Part shown: positions 25,506 to 33,318 of the stretch, piece after piece | Layout of the letters: each line of letters starts with the position of its first letter | Numbering within the stretch: the stretch's first letter is position 1 | From: an uncultured Corynebacterium sp. | GTDB taxonomy: Bacteria > Actinomycetota > Actinomycetes > Mycobacteriales > Mycobacteriaceae | Direction of reading: 5' to 3' | Assembly (NCBI RefSeq): GCF_946998835.1 | Contig: NZ_CAMQAZ010000003.1 | Location: 62,001 to 126,000 of the forward strand | DNA length: 64,000 nucleotides | The notes under the pieces: model-generated | Seen by the model: the letters and a program-made list of their open reading frames with translations, nothing else | The model's database searches: none | Told to the model about the DNA's origin: nothing | Position numbers and translations under genes: made by a program

Positions 25506-27074
25506 ATGACCTTTGAGCCTTCAACCACTGATAAGGCCCTCGCACCCGAGACCGCCAAATCCCACGAAGGCGCGGCCACGCTGTTTATCGACGGAGCATG
25601 GTCCGCCGCAGCCGCTGGCAACACTCGCACCATCGAGTGTCCGGCCGACGGCTCCTTCATTGCCGAGGTCGCGGAAGCAGATGCCACCGACACCGAGCGC
25701 GCCATCGCCGCTGCCGACGCTGCTTTCCGACGTACCGGAGAAGGCTCCTGGGCATCCTGGAGTACAGCCGAGCGCAGCAAGTTGGTGCTCGACATCGGTG
25801 CTGCCATCAGGGAGCGCAAGGATGAATTTGCCTGGGCAGAGGCCATGGATACCGGTAAGCGCCTGCCAGAGGCGGCAGCCGATATGGATGACATCATCGC
25901 CTGCTTTGAGTACTTCGGGAAGCTCGCGGGCAATGATGCCGGTCGTCTCGTGGATGCGGATGACCCGTCCGTCGTCGCGCGCATTGTGCGTGAACCCGTC
26001 GGTGTCTGTGGCCTGATCACGCCGTGGAACTACCCACTGCTGCAGACGGCATGGAAGGTCGCACCGTGTCTAGCTACGGGCAATACCTTTGTGCTGAAGC
26101 CGGCGGAGCTGACTCCGCACACCGCTATTCTGCTCATGCACGTCATCGATGACCTGGGCGTTCCGGCAGGCGTTGCCAACCTCATCACTGGTGCTGGCGC
26201 CGAAGCGGGCGCACCGCTGTCCTCGCATCCGAAGGTGGACATGGTCTCCTTCACCGGCGGTCTGGTTACTGGCAAGGTTATTGCTGGTGAGGCGGCCAAG
26301 TCCGTGAAGAAGGTCGCACTCGAGCTCGGCGGCAAGAACCCGAACATCATCTTCGCCGACGCTGACTACGAAGCCGCGTTGGACAACGCCCTCAACGCTG
26401 CGTTCCTGCACTCCGGTCAGGTGTGCTCGGCCGGCGCTCGCTTGATTGTGGAGGGATCCATCGCCGAGAAGTTTGTCGACGATTTGGTCGAGCGCGCCGG
26501 GCATATCCAGCTCGGCGGTCCACTCGATGAGAAGGCCGAGACCGGTGCGCTGATCTCCAAGCAGCACCTGGATAAGGTTGCGGCATACGTCGATCGGGCC
26601 CGTGAACAGGGCGCTCGCGTGCGCGTGGGCGGCGAGATTGCCACCGGCGCGACCGCTGACGGTTCCGCCTCGCTTGCCGACGGCTACTTCTACCTCCCAA
26701 CCGTGATTGACCAGGTCACTCGCGAGATGGACTGCGTTCACGACGAAGCCTTTGGCCCGGTGGTGACGGTGGAGACCTTCACCACGGTTGACGAGGCCAT
26801 CGAGATTGGCAACGACACCGAATACGGCCTGGCCGGTGCGGTGTGGACATCCAACCGTGAGGTGTCTGAGCGCGTCTCCCGCGGGCTGCGCCACGGTACC
26901 GTCTGGATTAACGACTTTGGCCCCTACCTGCCACAGGCCGAATGGGGTGGCTTCGGCCAGTCCGGTATTGGCCGCGAGCTGGGCCCGACCGGCTTGGAGG
27001 AGTACACCGAGGCCAAGCTAGTCTACGAGAACACGGCACCAGCTGTCACCGGTTGGTTCGAGGATCGTCGCTAA
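25506..27074 (+). CDS. betB: Betaine-aldehyde dehydrogenase
   Basis: NAD(P)-dependent aldehyde dehydrogenase that converts betaine aldehyde to glycine betaine. The 522-aa product has the ALDH fold with the NAD region LITPWNYPLLQ, catalytic Glu in ELGGKNPNIIF and catalytic Cys in HSGQVCSAGARLIV. The C-terminal GGFGQSGIGRELG is also typical. Its ATG directly follows the betT stop (no gap), so the two are translated together. A hairpin terminator lies 110 bp downstream. Other aldehydes cannot be excluded, but context favours betaine aldehyde. Confidence 0.93.
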   Translation: MTFEPSTTDKALAPETAKSHEGAATLFIDGAWSAAAAGNTRTIECPADGSFIAEVAEADATDTERAIAAADAAFRRTGEGSWASWSTAERSKLVLDIGAAIRERKDEFAWAEAMDTGKRLPEAAADMDDIIACFEYFGKLAGNDAGRLVDADDPSVVARIVREPVGVCGLITPWNYPLLQTAWKVAPCLATGNTFVLKPAELTPHTAILLMHVIDDLGVPAGVANLITGAGAEAGAPLSSHPKVDMVSFTGGLVTGKVIAGEAAKSVKKVALELGGKNPNIIFADADYEAALDNALNAAFLHSGQVCSAGARLIVEGSIAEKFVDDLVERAGHIQLGGPLDEKAETGALISKQHLDKVAAYVDRAREQGARVRVGGEIATGATADGSASLADGYFYLPTVIDQVTREMDCVHDEAFGPVVTVETFTTVDEAIEIGNDTEYGLAGAVWTSNREVSERVSRGLRHGTVWINDFGPYLPQAEWGGFGQSGIGRELGPTGLEEYTEAKLVYENTAPAVTGWFEDRR

Positions 27075-27155
27075 AGGCTTGGGCGCAAGAGACTCGGGCA
27101 TAAGCACCTCGGGCACTAGTCCGAGCAAAAATACGGGAAAGCGGCAACGAACCGT

Positions 27156-27161
27156 TATACT
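27156..27161 (+). promoter_or_regulatory. Candidate -10 element upstream of pcs
   Basis: TATACT lies between betB and the hairpins in front of pcs. If used, transcription would start near 27167, and the GNRA hairpin and terminator-like hairpin would both lie in the pcs leader. No good -35 was found. Confidence 0.35.
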
Positions 27162-27164
27162 CTC

Positions 27165-27224
27165 CGATTGAAAAATCGACTCTGCGCACAACTGCGATAA
27201 AGGTTTGCAGTTGTGCGCTTTTGT
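27165..27224 (+). terminator. GNRA hairpin plus intrinsic terminator between betB and pcs
   Basis: CGATT-GAAA-AATCG (27165-27178) forms a small perfect hairpin with a GNRA tetraloop. It is followed by a 12-bp perfect stem, GCGCACAACTGC (27184-27195) with 27207-27218, and then TTTTGTT. The second is a textbook intrinsic terminator. It either ends betT-betB or acts as an attenuator in the pcs leader. Confidence 0.75.
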
Positions 27225-27242
27225 TCTCTAAGGACATTTGCC

Positions 27243-28073
27243 GTGAACGCTACTACTCGCTCTGACAAGGCCGATGCTGCCAGTTCCGCCGCAGCCACCG
27301 GTGGCCATGCCGCTGCCAGCACTTGTACTGCCAGCACCGCCGCGACCTTCACCCGCTTCACCCGGCGTCAGCATGTCATCGCCTGGGCTGTGCATGCCTT
27401 CACGCTGACCGGTTTGGTGTGGGCAACGCTGGCGGTGGTCGCACTGCTGGAGGGCCGCCCGCACTGGATGTGGCTCTGGTTGGGCATTGCCCTCGTCGTC
27501 GATGGTGTCGACGGCAATATGGCGCGTAAACATCGCATCAAGGAAGTCGTCCCGTGGTTTAACGGCGCGGTGGTGGACAACATCGTCGACTACCTCACCT
27601 GGACCGCCATACCCGCCGCTTTTATGGTCATGTATCTGCCGCTGGGGCCACGCCCATTGGCAATTTCCCTGGTCATCCTGGTCCTGGTGTCATCGATGTT
27701 CTGCTATGCCAACGAAGCCGCTAAATCCGGCGACTACTACTTCGTTGGTTTCCCCGCTGCGTGGAACATCGTTGCGGTCTTGCTGTGGGTATGGAACGCG
27801 CCCATGGCCGTGTGCATCGCTGCCATTTTTATCTTCAGCGCAATGACGGTGGTTCCGCTGCACTACACCCACCCATTCCGCGTGGAACGCGGCAGGGTGG
27901 CCAACATTGCCGCAACGTTCATCTGGATTCTCTCGACTGGCATGCTCATCGCGAGTGAGACGGCGGCGGCGTCGTTAAGCATGACGTCTATCCACGGGCT
28001 GGTGGCTGTCAACGTTGCCGCTGGTGCCTGGCTGATTATCGGCGGTGTGCGGCGCTCGCTCAGCGGACGCTAG
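27243..28073 (+). CDS. pcs: Phosphatidylcholine synthase (CDP-alcohol phosphatidyltransferase)
   Basis: Membrane enzyme that joins choline directly to CDP-diacylglycerol to make phosphatidylcholine. The 276-aa protein has an Ala/Thr/Ser-rich N-terminal arm (about 1-40), then about eight membrane helices. The CDP-alcohol motif is DGVDGNMAR, then 12 residues, then GAVVDNIVDY; this longer spacing and the following YYFVGFPAAWN and THPFRVERG segments are those of bacterial Pcs, not of PgsA. I choose GTG 27243 after AAGGACA, because an upstream GTG at 27213 lies inside the terminator stem. It sits after betT-betB, so imported choline can feed both betaine and phospholipid. Its stop shares GCTAGC with the convergent next gene. 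Confidence 0.9.
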   Translation: MNATTRSDKADAASSAAATGGHAAASTCTASTAATFTRFTRRQHVIAWAVHAFTLTGLVWATLAVVALLEGRPHWMWLWLGIALVVDGVDGNMARKHRIKEVVPWFNGAVVDNIVDYLTWTAIPAAFMVMYLPLGPRPLAISLVILVLVSSMFCYANEAAKSGDYYFVGFPAAWNIVAVLLWVWNAPMAVCIAAIFIFSAMTVVPLHYTHPFRVERGRVANIAATFIWILSTGMLIASETAAASLSMTSIHGLVAVNVAAGAWLIIGGVRRSLSGR

Positions 28074-29125
28074 CAGCGTGCGGAGGGTGGTTGTCGCAGG
28101 ACTGTGTAGATGACCCGGTCGCGCAGCCAGCGGACGTATTCGACGGCGCAGGCGGAAACGATGAGCGCAATGACAAAGATGGTGACCCACACGGGATAAT
28201 CGCGCCCGTTGGCCCAGAAATAGACATACGGCGAAACAAAAGTCACCAGGGTAACCAGGAGTCCCAGCATTCTTCGGCCGAATGAGCGGCCGGTGATCAT
28301 CTCGACAATTCCCCAGGTGTAGGGGATAGCGGTAATGATGTCGATAGTCCAGAGCACCCAGACATTGCCGTGGAATCCGGGGACGAAAACCACAGGCAGC
28401 GCGCGGAGCGATGAGTAGACCATCACCACCAGGTAGGCGAGGACTTTCGGGTTGTAGAGCAGACGCCACACGGGATTGCGCTCGATGAGTTTCGTCCCGA
28501 CCTTGCGCAGTGCCTGCAGATTCTTTTGCTGCATGAGCAGCGTATTCGTGCTATCCATCAGGTACGCCAGCAGTTTTTGCTGCTCGTGCGTGCCGTGCGC
28601 CCAGGTCTGCACCAGCTCGGTCGGCGAAACAGCGATGGGCACTAGCGGTTCGCCGGTCTGCTTCAGGTGATCGGGAAGCTCCAGGACATCGTCATCGAGC
28701 TTATCGACGGCCAGCGCCTCGCCCACCACATGAACAATGTCGCCGCCGAGGATGCCGCGTACCTTCTCCACATCACTTTCGGGCAGCGAGCTGAACCAGA
28801 GCAGCTGCCGGGAGGAAATTGCCATTCGCAAGGCGGTGCCCAGGGCTTCCGCTGCGTCATCGATGGCATAAAAGTCCTGCGTGTTGGTGTGCGCGAGTGA
28901 ACGCAAGCTGTCGATTGTTACGGCATTTTTGGCGTTGAGCTCGCTGAGACGGGCGACGCCGGAAATGTCAATGACCAGTTGTGGATCAAGGGTGAAAGCG
29001 TGGGCAAAGGGCAGGTCGAGTATTGAGCGCATGGCAAGGAGCCGCTGGTACCCCGGTTGCGCCGGTTGCGCCTGTTGCCCCGGTTGCCCTGGGTGCCCGG
29101 CCAGGGCTGAAGTATGCGCGCTCAT
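28070..29125 (-). CDS. Hypothetical protein with C-terminal membrane domain
   Basis: A 351-aa protein I do not recognise. The N-terminus is Gly/Pro/Gln/Ala-rich (about 1-25) and may start later, at an internal Met near residue 32. A soluble region (about 30-215) is rich in acidic and hydrophobic residues, with FSSLPESDVEKVRGILG and a helical Gln/Leu stretch (LLMQQKNLQALRKVG). Four hydrophobic helices follow (about 228-335), ending in a basic tail. It is convergent with pcs and the two stops overlap by 4 bp within GCTAGC. No enzyme motif is visible. Confidence 0.7.
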   Translation of the reverse strand: MSAHTSALAGHPGQPGQQAQPAQPGYQRLLAMRSILDLPFAHAFTLDPQLVIDISGVARLSELNAKNAVTIDSLRSLAHTNTQDFYAIDDAAEALGTALRMAISSRQLLWFSSLPESDVEKVRGILGGDIVHVVGEALAVDKLDDDVLELPDHLKQTGEPLVPIAVSPTELVQTWAHGTHEQQKLLAYLMDSTNTLLMQQKNLQALRKVGTKLIERNPVWRLLYNPKVLAYLVVMVYSSLRALPVVFVPGFHGNVWVLWTIDIITAIPYTWGIVEMITGRSFGRRMLGLLVTLVTFVSPYVYFWANGRDYPVWVTIFVIALIVSACAVEYVRWLRDRVIYTVLRQPPSARC

Positions 29126-29329
29126 AGCTTTTTAGCTTGCCACAACTTGCGCATTTTTCTAGTAACCATACGGTTCGGTCTGTCTATTGCTCGCCTCCAT
29201 GCCCTGCAAAAACATCGTTAAGTTGGACATTCTCTGATGTGTGAAGTAGTTTCTACTCCACAGGTAGACAGCTCGGTTCATTGTGGCTTTGATGGCGGGC
29301 TGGCTCATAAATTTAGGAGAACTACTTTC

Positions 29330-30823
29330 ATGCTCATCACAGGACTAGCGCTGGGCGCCGTGCTCGGCTTTGTTATGCAGCGAGGACGCTTCTGCGTCAC
29401 CGGCTTCTTGCGCGATATCTTCACTCAGCGCAGCTGGCGCGGCTTCGTCGCCTTGCTGATTGTTATTTCCGTCCACGCCATCGGCCTGGCCGCTCTGACC
29501 AGCGCCGGCGTGATTACTCCCGAATACAAGGAACTAGCTCCTCTAGCCGTTATCGTCGGCGGTATCATCTTCGGCCTGGGTATCGTCCTGGCCGGCGGCT
29601 GCGCCTCGGGAACCTGGTACCGCTCCGGTGAGGGCCTAATCGGTTCCTGGATTGCCCTGGTCTTTTACGCCCTATCCGCTGCTGCTATGAAGACTGGCTT
29701 CCTGGGCGGCCTGCAGAATTCCCTGAAGGACCGCACCGTCGGCCTGACCAGTATCCATGCCTCGCTCGGCATTAGCATCTGGCCATTGGTCATCGCTCTC
29801 AGCGCCCTGACGGCATTCCTCGCCGTTCGCTACCTGCGCGAAGAATTCTCCGGCCCGCGCCCGGTCGCTCTGGCGCCACGCAAGTCCGGTCTCGCGCATA
29901 TCCTGGCTGAGAAGCCCTGGCACGTGTACGCCACCGCCGCTATCGTCGGCGCGCTCGGCGTTCTGGCTTGGCCACTGTCCGCCGCCACCGGCCGCAACGA
30001 TGGCCTCGGCATCACCACTCCGTCCTCCAACCTCGCCAACTACGTTGTCACTGGTGACACCGAGCGTTTCGACTGGGGCGTCCTCCTCGTCCTCGGCATC
30101 CTCGTAGGCTCCTTCATCGCGGCCAAGGCCTCTGGCGAATTCCGCCTCCGTGTCCCGGATGCCACCCAGGGCGCCCGCTCGGTAGTCGGCGGCATCTTCA
30201 TGGGTGTCGGCGCTGCGTGGGCTGGCGGCTGCACCGTCGGCAACGGCATGGTCCAGACGTCGCTGTTCAGCTACCAGGGTTGGCTCGCGCTGGCGTCCAT
30301 CGCCGCTGGTGTCGCTATCGCTGCAAAGCTCTGGCTGAAGCCGTCCGCACCTTCGCTTAACGACGTCCCGAGCACCCCCTCCACCACCAACGACACGGCG
30401 GTATCGGCAGCTCCGGTCGCTTCGGCAGGCCCGGTTGCTTCGGCTGCTACTTCTTCTGTTTCGTTGCCGAGCAGCGACGGTGCCGCTGGCACCGAGGCCT
30501 CCCCGCTGGCAGGTGCCTTTGCTGTTGCGCCGGTGGCGTTGCTCGACCGGAGCGTCGTTAAGCAGGAAGACGGCAAGCTCAAGCCACTGGGTAATGGTCG
30601 TTACGAGCTCGACACCGTCGGTGCCGTGTGCCCCTTCCCGCTGATCGAGGCCAAGGACGCGATCGGCAAGATTGAGGTCGGCGAGGAGCTGGTGATTCCA
30701 TTCGACTGCACCCAGGCCACGGATGCGATTCCGCGCTGGGCTGCGAAGGATGGCCACGAGGTCACCAACTTCGAGCAGACCGGCGAGGCTGGTTGGACGA
30801 TTTCCGTTCGCCGCGGGAAGTAG
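29330..30823 (+). CDS. Thiosulfate importer fused to a TusA-like sulfur carrier
   Basis: A YeeE/YedE (TsuA) membrane protein joined to a TsuB/TusA domain. The 497-aa product has about nine hydrophobic helices with the conserved Cys motifs GRFCVTG, GGCASGTWY and GGCTVGNG, which in TsuA line the thiosulfate path. An Ala/Ser/Pro-rich linker (about 345-420) leads to a TusA-type domain (about 425-497) with the active CPFP motif at Cys434. In bacteria where they are separate, TsuA imports thiosulfate and TsuB receives it. I chose ATG 29330 after TTAGGAGAA; an upstream ATG at 29237 would add 31 residues without similarity. Monocistronic. Confidence 0.88.
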   Translation: MLITGLALGAVLGFVMQRGRFCVTGFLRDIFTQRSWRGFVALLIVISVHAIGLAALTSAGVITPEYKELAPLAVIVGGIIFGLGIVLAGGCASGTWYRSGEGLIGSWIALVFYALSAAAMKTGFLGGLQNSLKDRTVGLTSIHASLGISIWPLVIALSALTAFLAVRYLREEFSGPRPVALAPRKSGLAHILAEKPWHVYATAAIVGALGVLAWPLSAATGRNDGLGITTPSSNLANYVVTGDTERFDWGVLLVLGILVGSFIAAKASGEFRLRVPDATQGARSVVGGIFMGVGAAWAGGCTVGNGMVQTSLFSYQGWLALASIAAGVAIAAKLWLKPSAPSLNDVPSTPSTTNDTAVSAAPVASAGPVASAATSSVSLPSSDGAAGTEASPLAGAFAVAPVALLDRSVVKQEDGKLKPLGNGRYELDTVGAVCPFPLIEAKDAIGKIEVGEELVIPFDCTQATDAIPRWAAKDGHEVTNFEQTGEAGWTISVRRGK

Positions 30824-30862
30824 GGGAAGGGGCCACCGGGACGGGGTTGCGCCCCGCTCCCG

Positions 30863-30936
30863 CGACTTCACGACATCTATGTCACCTCATGCCACCTCCA
30901 CAGCTGGCACGAGGTGACACCCGTGTCGTGAAGTGG
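30863..30936. repeat. 74-bp terminal-inverted-repeat element, copy B
   Basis: Same length as copy A (8372-8445) and similar to its reverse complement over most positions, with ends GACTTCACGACA and TGTCGTGAAGTGG. It lies between the convergent thiosulfate-transporter and selO genes, where it may also act as a terminator because a TTTTT run follows. Confidence 0.85.
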
Positions 30937-30944
30937 TTTTTAGA

Positions 30945-32714
30945 TTAAGTCCCGCAGTACGAGTGGAACGCACCCAACTCCTGCGGTGCCGGCTCCGTGA
31001 AATCCGCTGGGACATCCTGCGGCCCAAAGGGGTTGGTTACCGCTTCCAGCAGGTGCCGGTAGGCGGCCAAATCCCCCGCCCCTGCTTCTCCTGTCGCCCC
31101 TGCCGTCGCCAGAACCTCCGTGACCAGGTGATTCCGCGGAATGTACAGCGGATTGGTCTCCCTCATCAGAGCCAGGGCCGTTGCCCGGTTGATTCCCAGC
31201 TCCTCCCGCGTCTGCTTCCACAACTGCCCCCACTCAGCCACAGCGGCGGAGAAAGCAGGATCAGCGGACAGCCTGGTCAGCGCGGTCAGGGAGGTCAGCG
31301 CGTTGGATTCCGCAGCTTCCTCCCCATCATCCCTGGCTAGAACCTCAATCAGCGCCCGATGAGCATTCGTGTGGTCGAGCCCAAACTGGACCAGCACACC
31401 CTGCCACTGTTGGAGCACCTCCGCGGCGGCAGGATTGTCGGCAAGCGAGGCCGGGAGGCCGATTTTGGGCAGCCACTTGCGGCTGAGCGCGTCGGTGAAC
31501 TCGTTGGCGAATTCGCCCAGAATGTCGCGGGCACGTGCGAGGGCGTCGTCTGGAGTGCCTGCGAAATGCGGCAGCAAGGCCTCCGCTAACCTGGCCATAT
31601 TCCACCCGGCAATCGTCGGTTGCGCGCCATACGCGTACCGACCACCCCGGTCAATGCTGCTGAACACCGCCCGCGGATTGTGCGCATCCAGGAACGCACA
31701 CGGACCATAATCGATGGTCTCGCCCGCGATGCTAGCATTGTCGGTATTCAGCACACCGTGGACAAATCCGCAGGCCATCCACGCCGCAACGAGATTCGCT
31801 TGCCGCTTTACGACGTCCCGGAGAACCAACTCCGCCGAAACCTCGTAGCCGTGCCGCTGCGCGGCGAACTCGATGAGCCGGTCCATGATTCCGGTGTCCG
31901 CGCCTGAGCGTGCGACCAACTCGAACGTACCGACTCGCAGGTGGCTGGATGCTACTCGCACGATGATGCCGCCCGGTTGAAGTTCGGTGGTGGGGTCGGT
32001 GTTGTCGAAAGGGGTTTGCGAGCCACGGTAGATTTCCTCGCCGGTTGCGATGACCGCCAGTGCGCGGGTGGTCGGGACTCCGAGCGCATACATGGCTTCG
32101 CTGATGAGGTACTCCCGCAGGGCGGAGGTCAGCGTGGCTTTGCCGTCACCACCACGGGAGAAGGGTGTGGGGCCTGTGCCTTTGGCTTGGATCTCATATG
32201 CCTGGGTGCTGTCGCTGTGGGGTGGCTGATTGGGGTAATCGGGGCCGCTGGTCTGATTGGCGTCGCTGGGTTGGTCGGGGCGGTTGCCATGGTTGGGGGC
32301 GCTGGGCTGATTGGGGCGGTTGCCATGGTTGGGGTCGCTGGGCTGATTGGAGTGGCTGGGTTGACTGGGCTGACTAGGCAGCCCGGTCAGGCCCGGTTCA
32401 GCCTCGACGGTGGCGAGCAAGAGCGCGCGGCCGTCGCCGAGCAGGCCAGCGAAGTTGCCGAACTGGTGGCCGGCGTAGGCCGTGGCCACCGGAGTTTCGT
32501 ATAGGCCGGGTGGGGTGTCAGTTTCGCTGCTGGCGCCGTGGCCGGTGAGGAACTTCAGGCCAGCGTCCGACCGGAGCCACTGTGGGGAGAGGCCGAGTTG
32601 GGTCGCGAGCTCGTCGTTAAGCATGACCAGCTGCGGCGATGGGGCGTCAAACCCCTGCTGGTCGATAGCGAGTTCAGGCAGTGCGGTGGGCAGATCAGCG
32701 ACATTTCGAGCCAT
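30945..32714 (-). CDS. selO: SelO/YdiU protein adenylyltransferase
   Basis: Pseudokinase-fold enzyme that transfers AMP from ATP to Ser/Thr/Tyr of target proteins, often in redox defence. The 589-aa protein shows VATAYAGHQFGNFAGLLGDG, KGTGPTPFSRGGDGKATL, the acidic catalytic segment GVLNTDNASIAGETIDYGPC and the C-terminal HSYCGT with a redox Cys. Residues about 107-171 are a Pro/Asn/Ser/Gln-rich insertion between two conserved blocks (ALLLATVE and YEIQAKGTGP) that are nearly adjacent in the family. The family normally is about 480-520 aa, so this insertion explains the extra length. Confidence 0.93.
   Translation of the reverse strand: MARNVADLPTALPELAIDQQGFDAPSPQLVMLNDELATQLGLSPQWLRSDAGLKFLTGHGASSETDTPPGLYETPVATAYAGHQFGNFAGLLGDGRALLLATVEAEPGLTGLPSQPSQPSHSNQPSDPNHGNRPNQPSAPNHGNRPDQPSDANQTSGPDYPNQPPHSDSTQAYEIQAKGTGPTPFSRGGDGKATLTSALREYLISEAMYALGVPTTRALAVIATGEEIYRGSQTPFDNTDPTTELQPGGIIVRVASSHLRVGTFELVARSGADTGIMDRLIEFAAQRHGYEVSAELVLRDVVKRQANLVAAWMACGFVHGVLNTDNASIAGETIDYGPCAFLDAHNPRAVFSSIDRGGRYAYGAQPTIAGWNMARLAEALLPHFAGTPDDALARARDILGEFANEFTDALSRKWLPKIGLPASLADNPAAAEVLQQWQGVLVQFGLDHTNAHRALIEVLARDDGEEAAESNALTSLTALTRLSADPAFSAAVAEWGQLWKQTREELGINRATALALMRETNPLYIPRNHLVTEVLATAGATGEAGAGDLAAYRHLLEAVTNPFGPQDVPADFTEPAPQELGAFHSYCGT
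32202..32396 (-). repeat. Low-complexity repeat inside selO
   Basis: A run of imperfect tandem units encoding NQPS/NHGNRP-like peptides. Units such as GATTGGGGCGGTTGCCATGG recur on the plus strand. Reading frame is kept throughout, so it is an in-frame expansion within the adenylyltransferase. Confidence 0.85.
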
Positions 32715-32762
32715 GTGCGCAGTCTAGCGGGTAGGGCGGATTGAGAATTTGAGCTTTTATGC

Positions 32763-33287
32763 TCAAGGCTTGCCGAGGCGAGCGGTGTCATCTTCAAACT
32801 CGCCGTTCAAGCGGCGATAGAGCGTTGCTCGCCACCGCTCGGGGAATTTCCGGGGCGGCGAGGAGACGGTGGCACACGGTCGACGCGGTTGCGTGACCTG
32901 GACTGTCAGATCGTTCAGTTCGAAGATGTCACCCAGATAAACCACCTGGTCAGGAAGACCTTCTAGCGTGAGATTTTCGAAGAAAGTGCCCTCCGGCAAA
33001 TCGAATCCATCAGCCGCCCACTGAGCCATGAACTCGAATGGGTAGCAGCACATCGCCTTATTTGGCCCACCATGGACCTTCAAATTGCCCTGCGCGTCGC
33101 CGTCAAGGCCGTTTTCTGTGGCTATTACGCGACCCGCGTGTGGTGCTTTGGCCGCGCCGGTGCTGATTTCACGGTCGCTCCACTTTTGCGTCACTACCGG
33201 GCCTGTGCGGACTCGGCGCACTCGGCCGATGAGTTCTGGGAGTTGGTGGCTTGGTCGTTGGTGGCTTGGCTGGGTCTGCGGGCTCAT
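32763..33287 (-). CDS. MOSC domain protein, internally deleted
   Basis: A YiiM-like MOSC protein (family members bind pyranopterin-molybdenum or sulfur-carrier persulfide). The 174-aa product has a normal first half: HGGPNKAMCCYPFEF, FFENLTLEGL, YLGDIFELND and VTQPRRPC with the conserved Cys. After a few residues it jumps to WRATLYRRLNGEFEDDTARL, which resembles the last residues of full-length homologues. About 60-70 residues usually found between are missing, in frame. It is probably a non-functional deletion form or a minimal variant. It lies in the same direction as selO, 48 bp upstream of it. Confidence 0.75.
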   Translation of the reverse strand: MSPQTQPSHQRPSHQLPELIGRVRRVRTGPVVTQKWSDREISTGAAKAPHAGRVIATENGLDGDAQGNLKVHGGPNKAMCCYPFEFMAQWAADGFDLPEGTFFENLTLEGLPDQVVYLGDIFELNDLTVQVTQPRRPCATVSSPPRKFPERWRATLYRRLNGEFEDDTARLGKP

Positions 33288-33318
33288 GTTTTGAGTCTGT
33301 CACATGACTAGAAGCGAT

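Noticed and set aside
27213..27242. GTG at 27213 as the start of pcs
   Set aside because: It lies inside the right arm of the terminator stem; GTG at 27243 has AAGGA in front.
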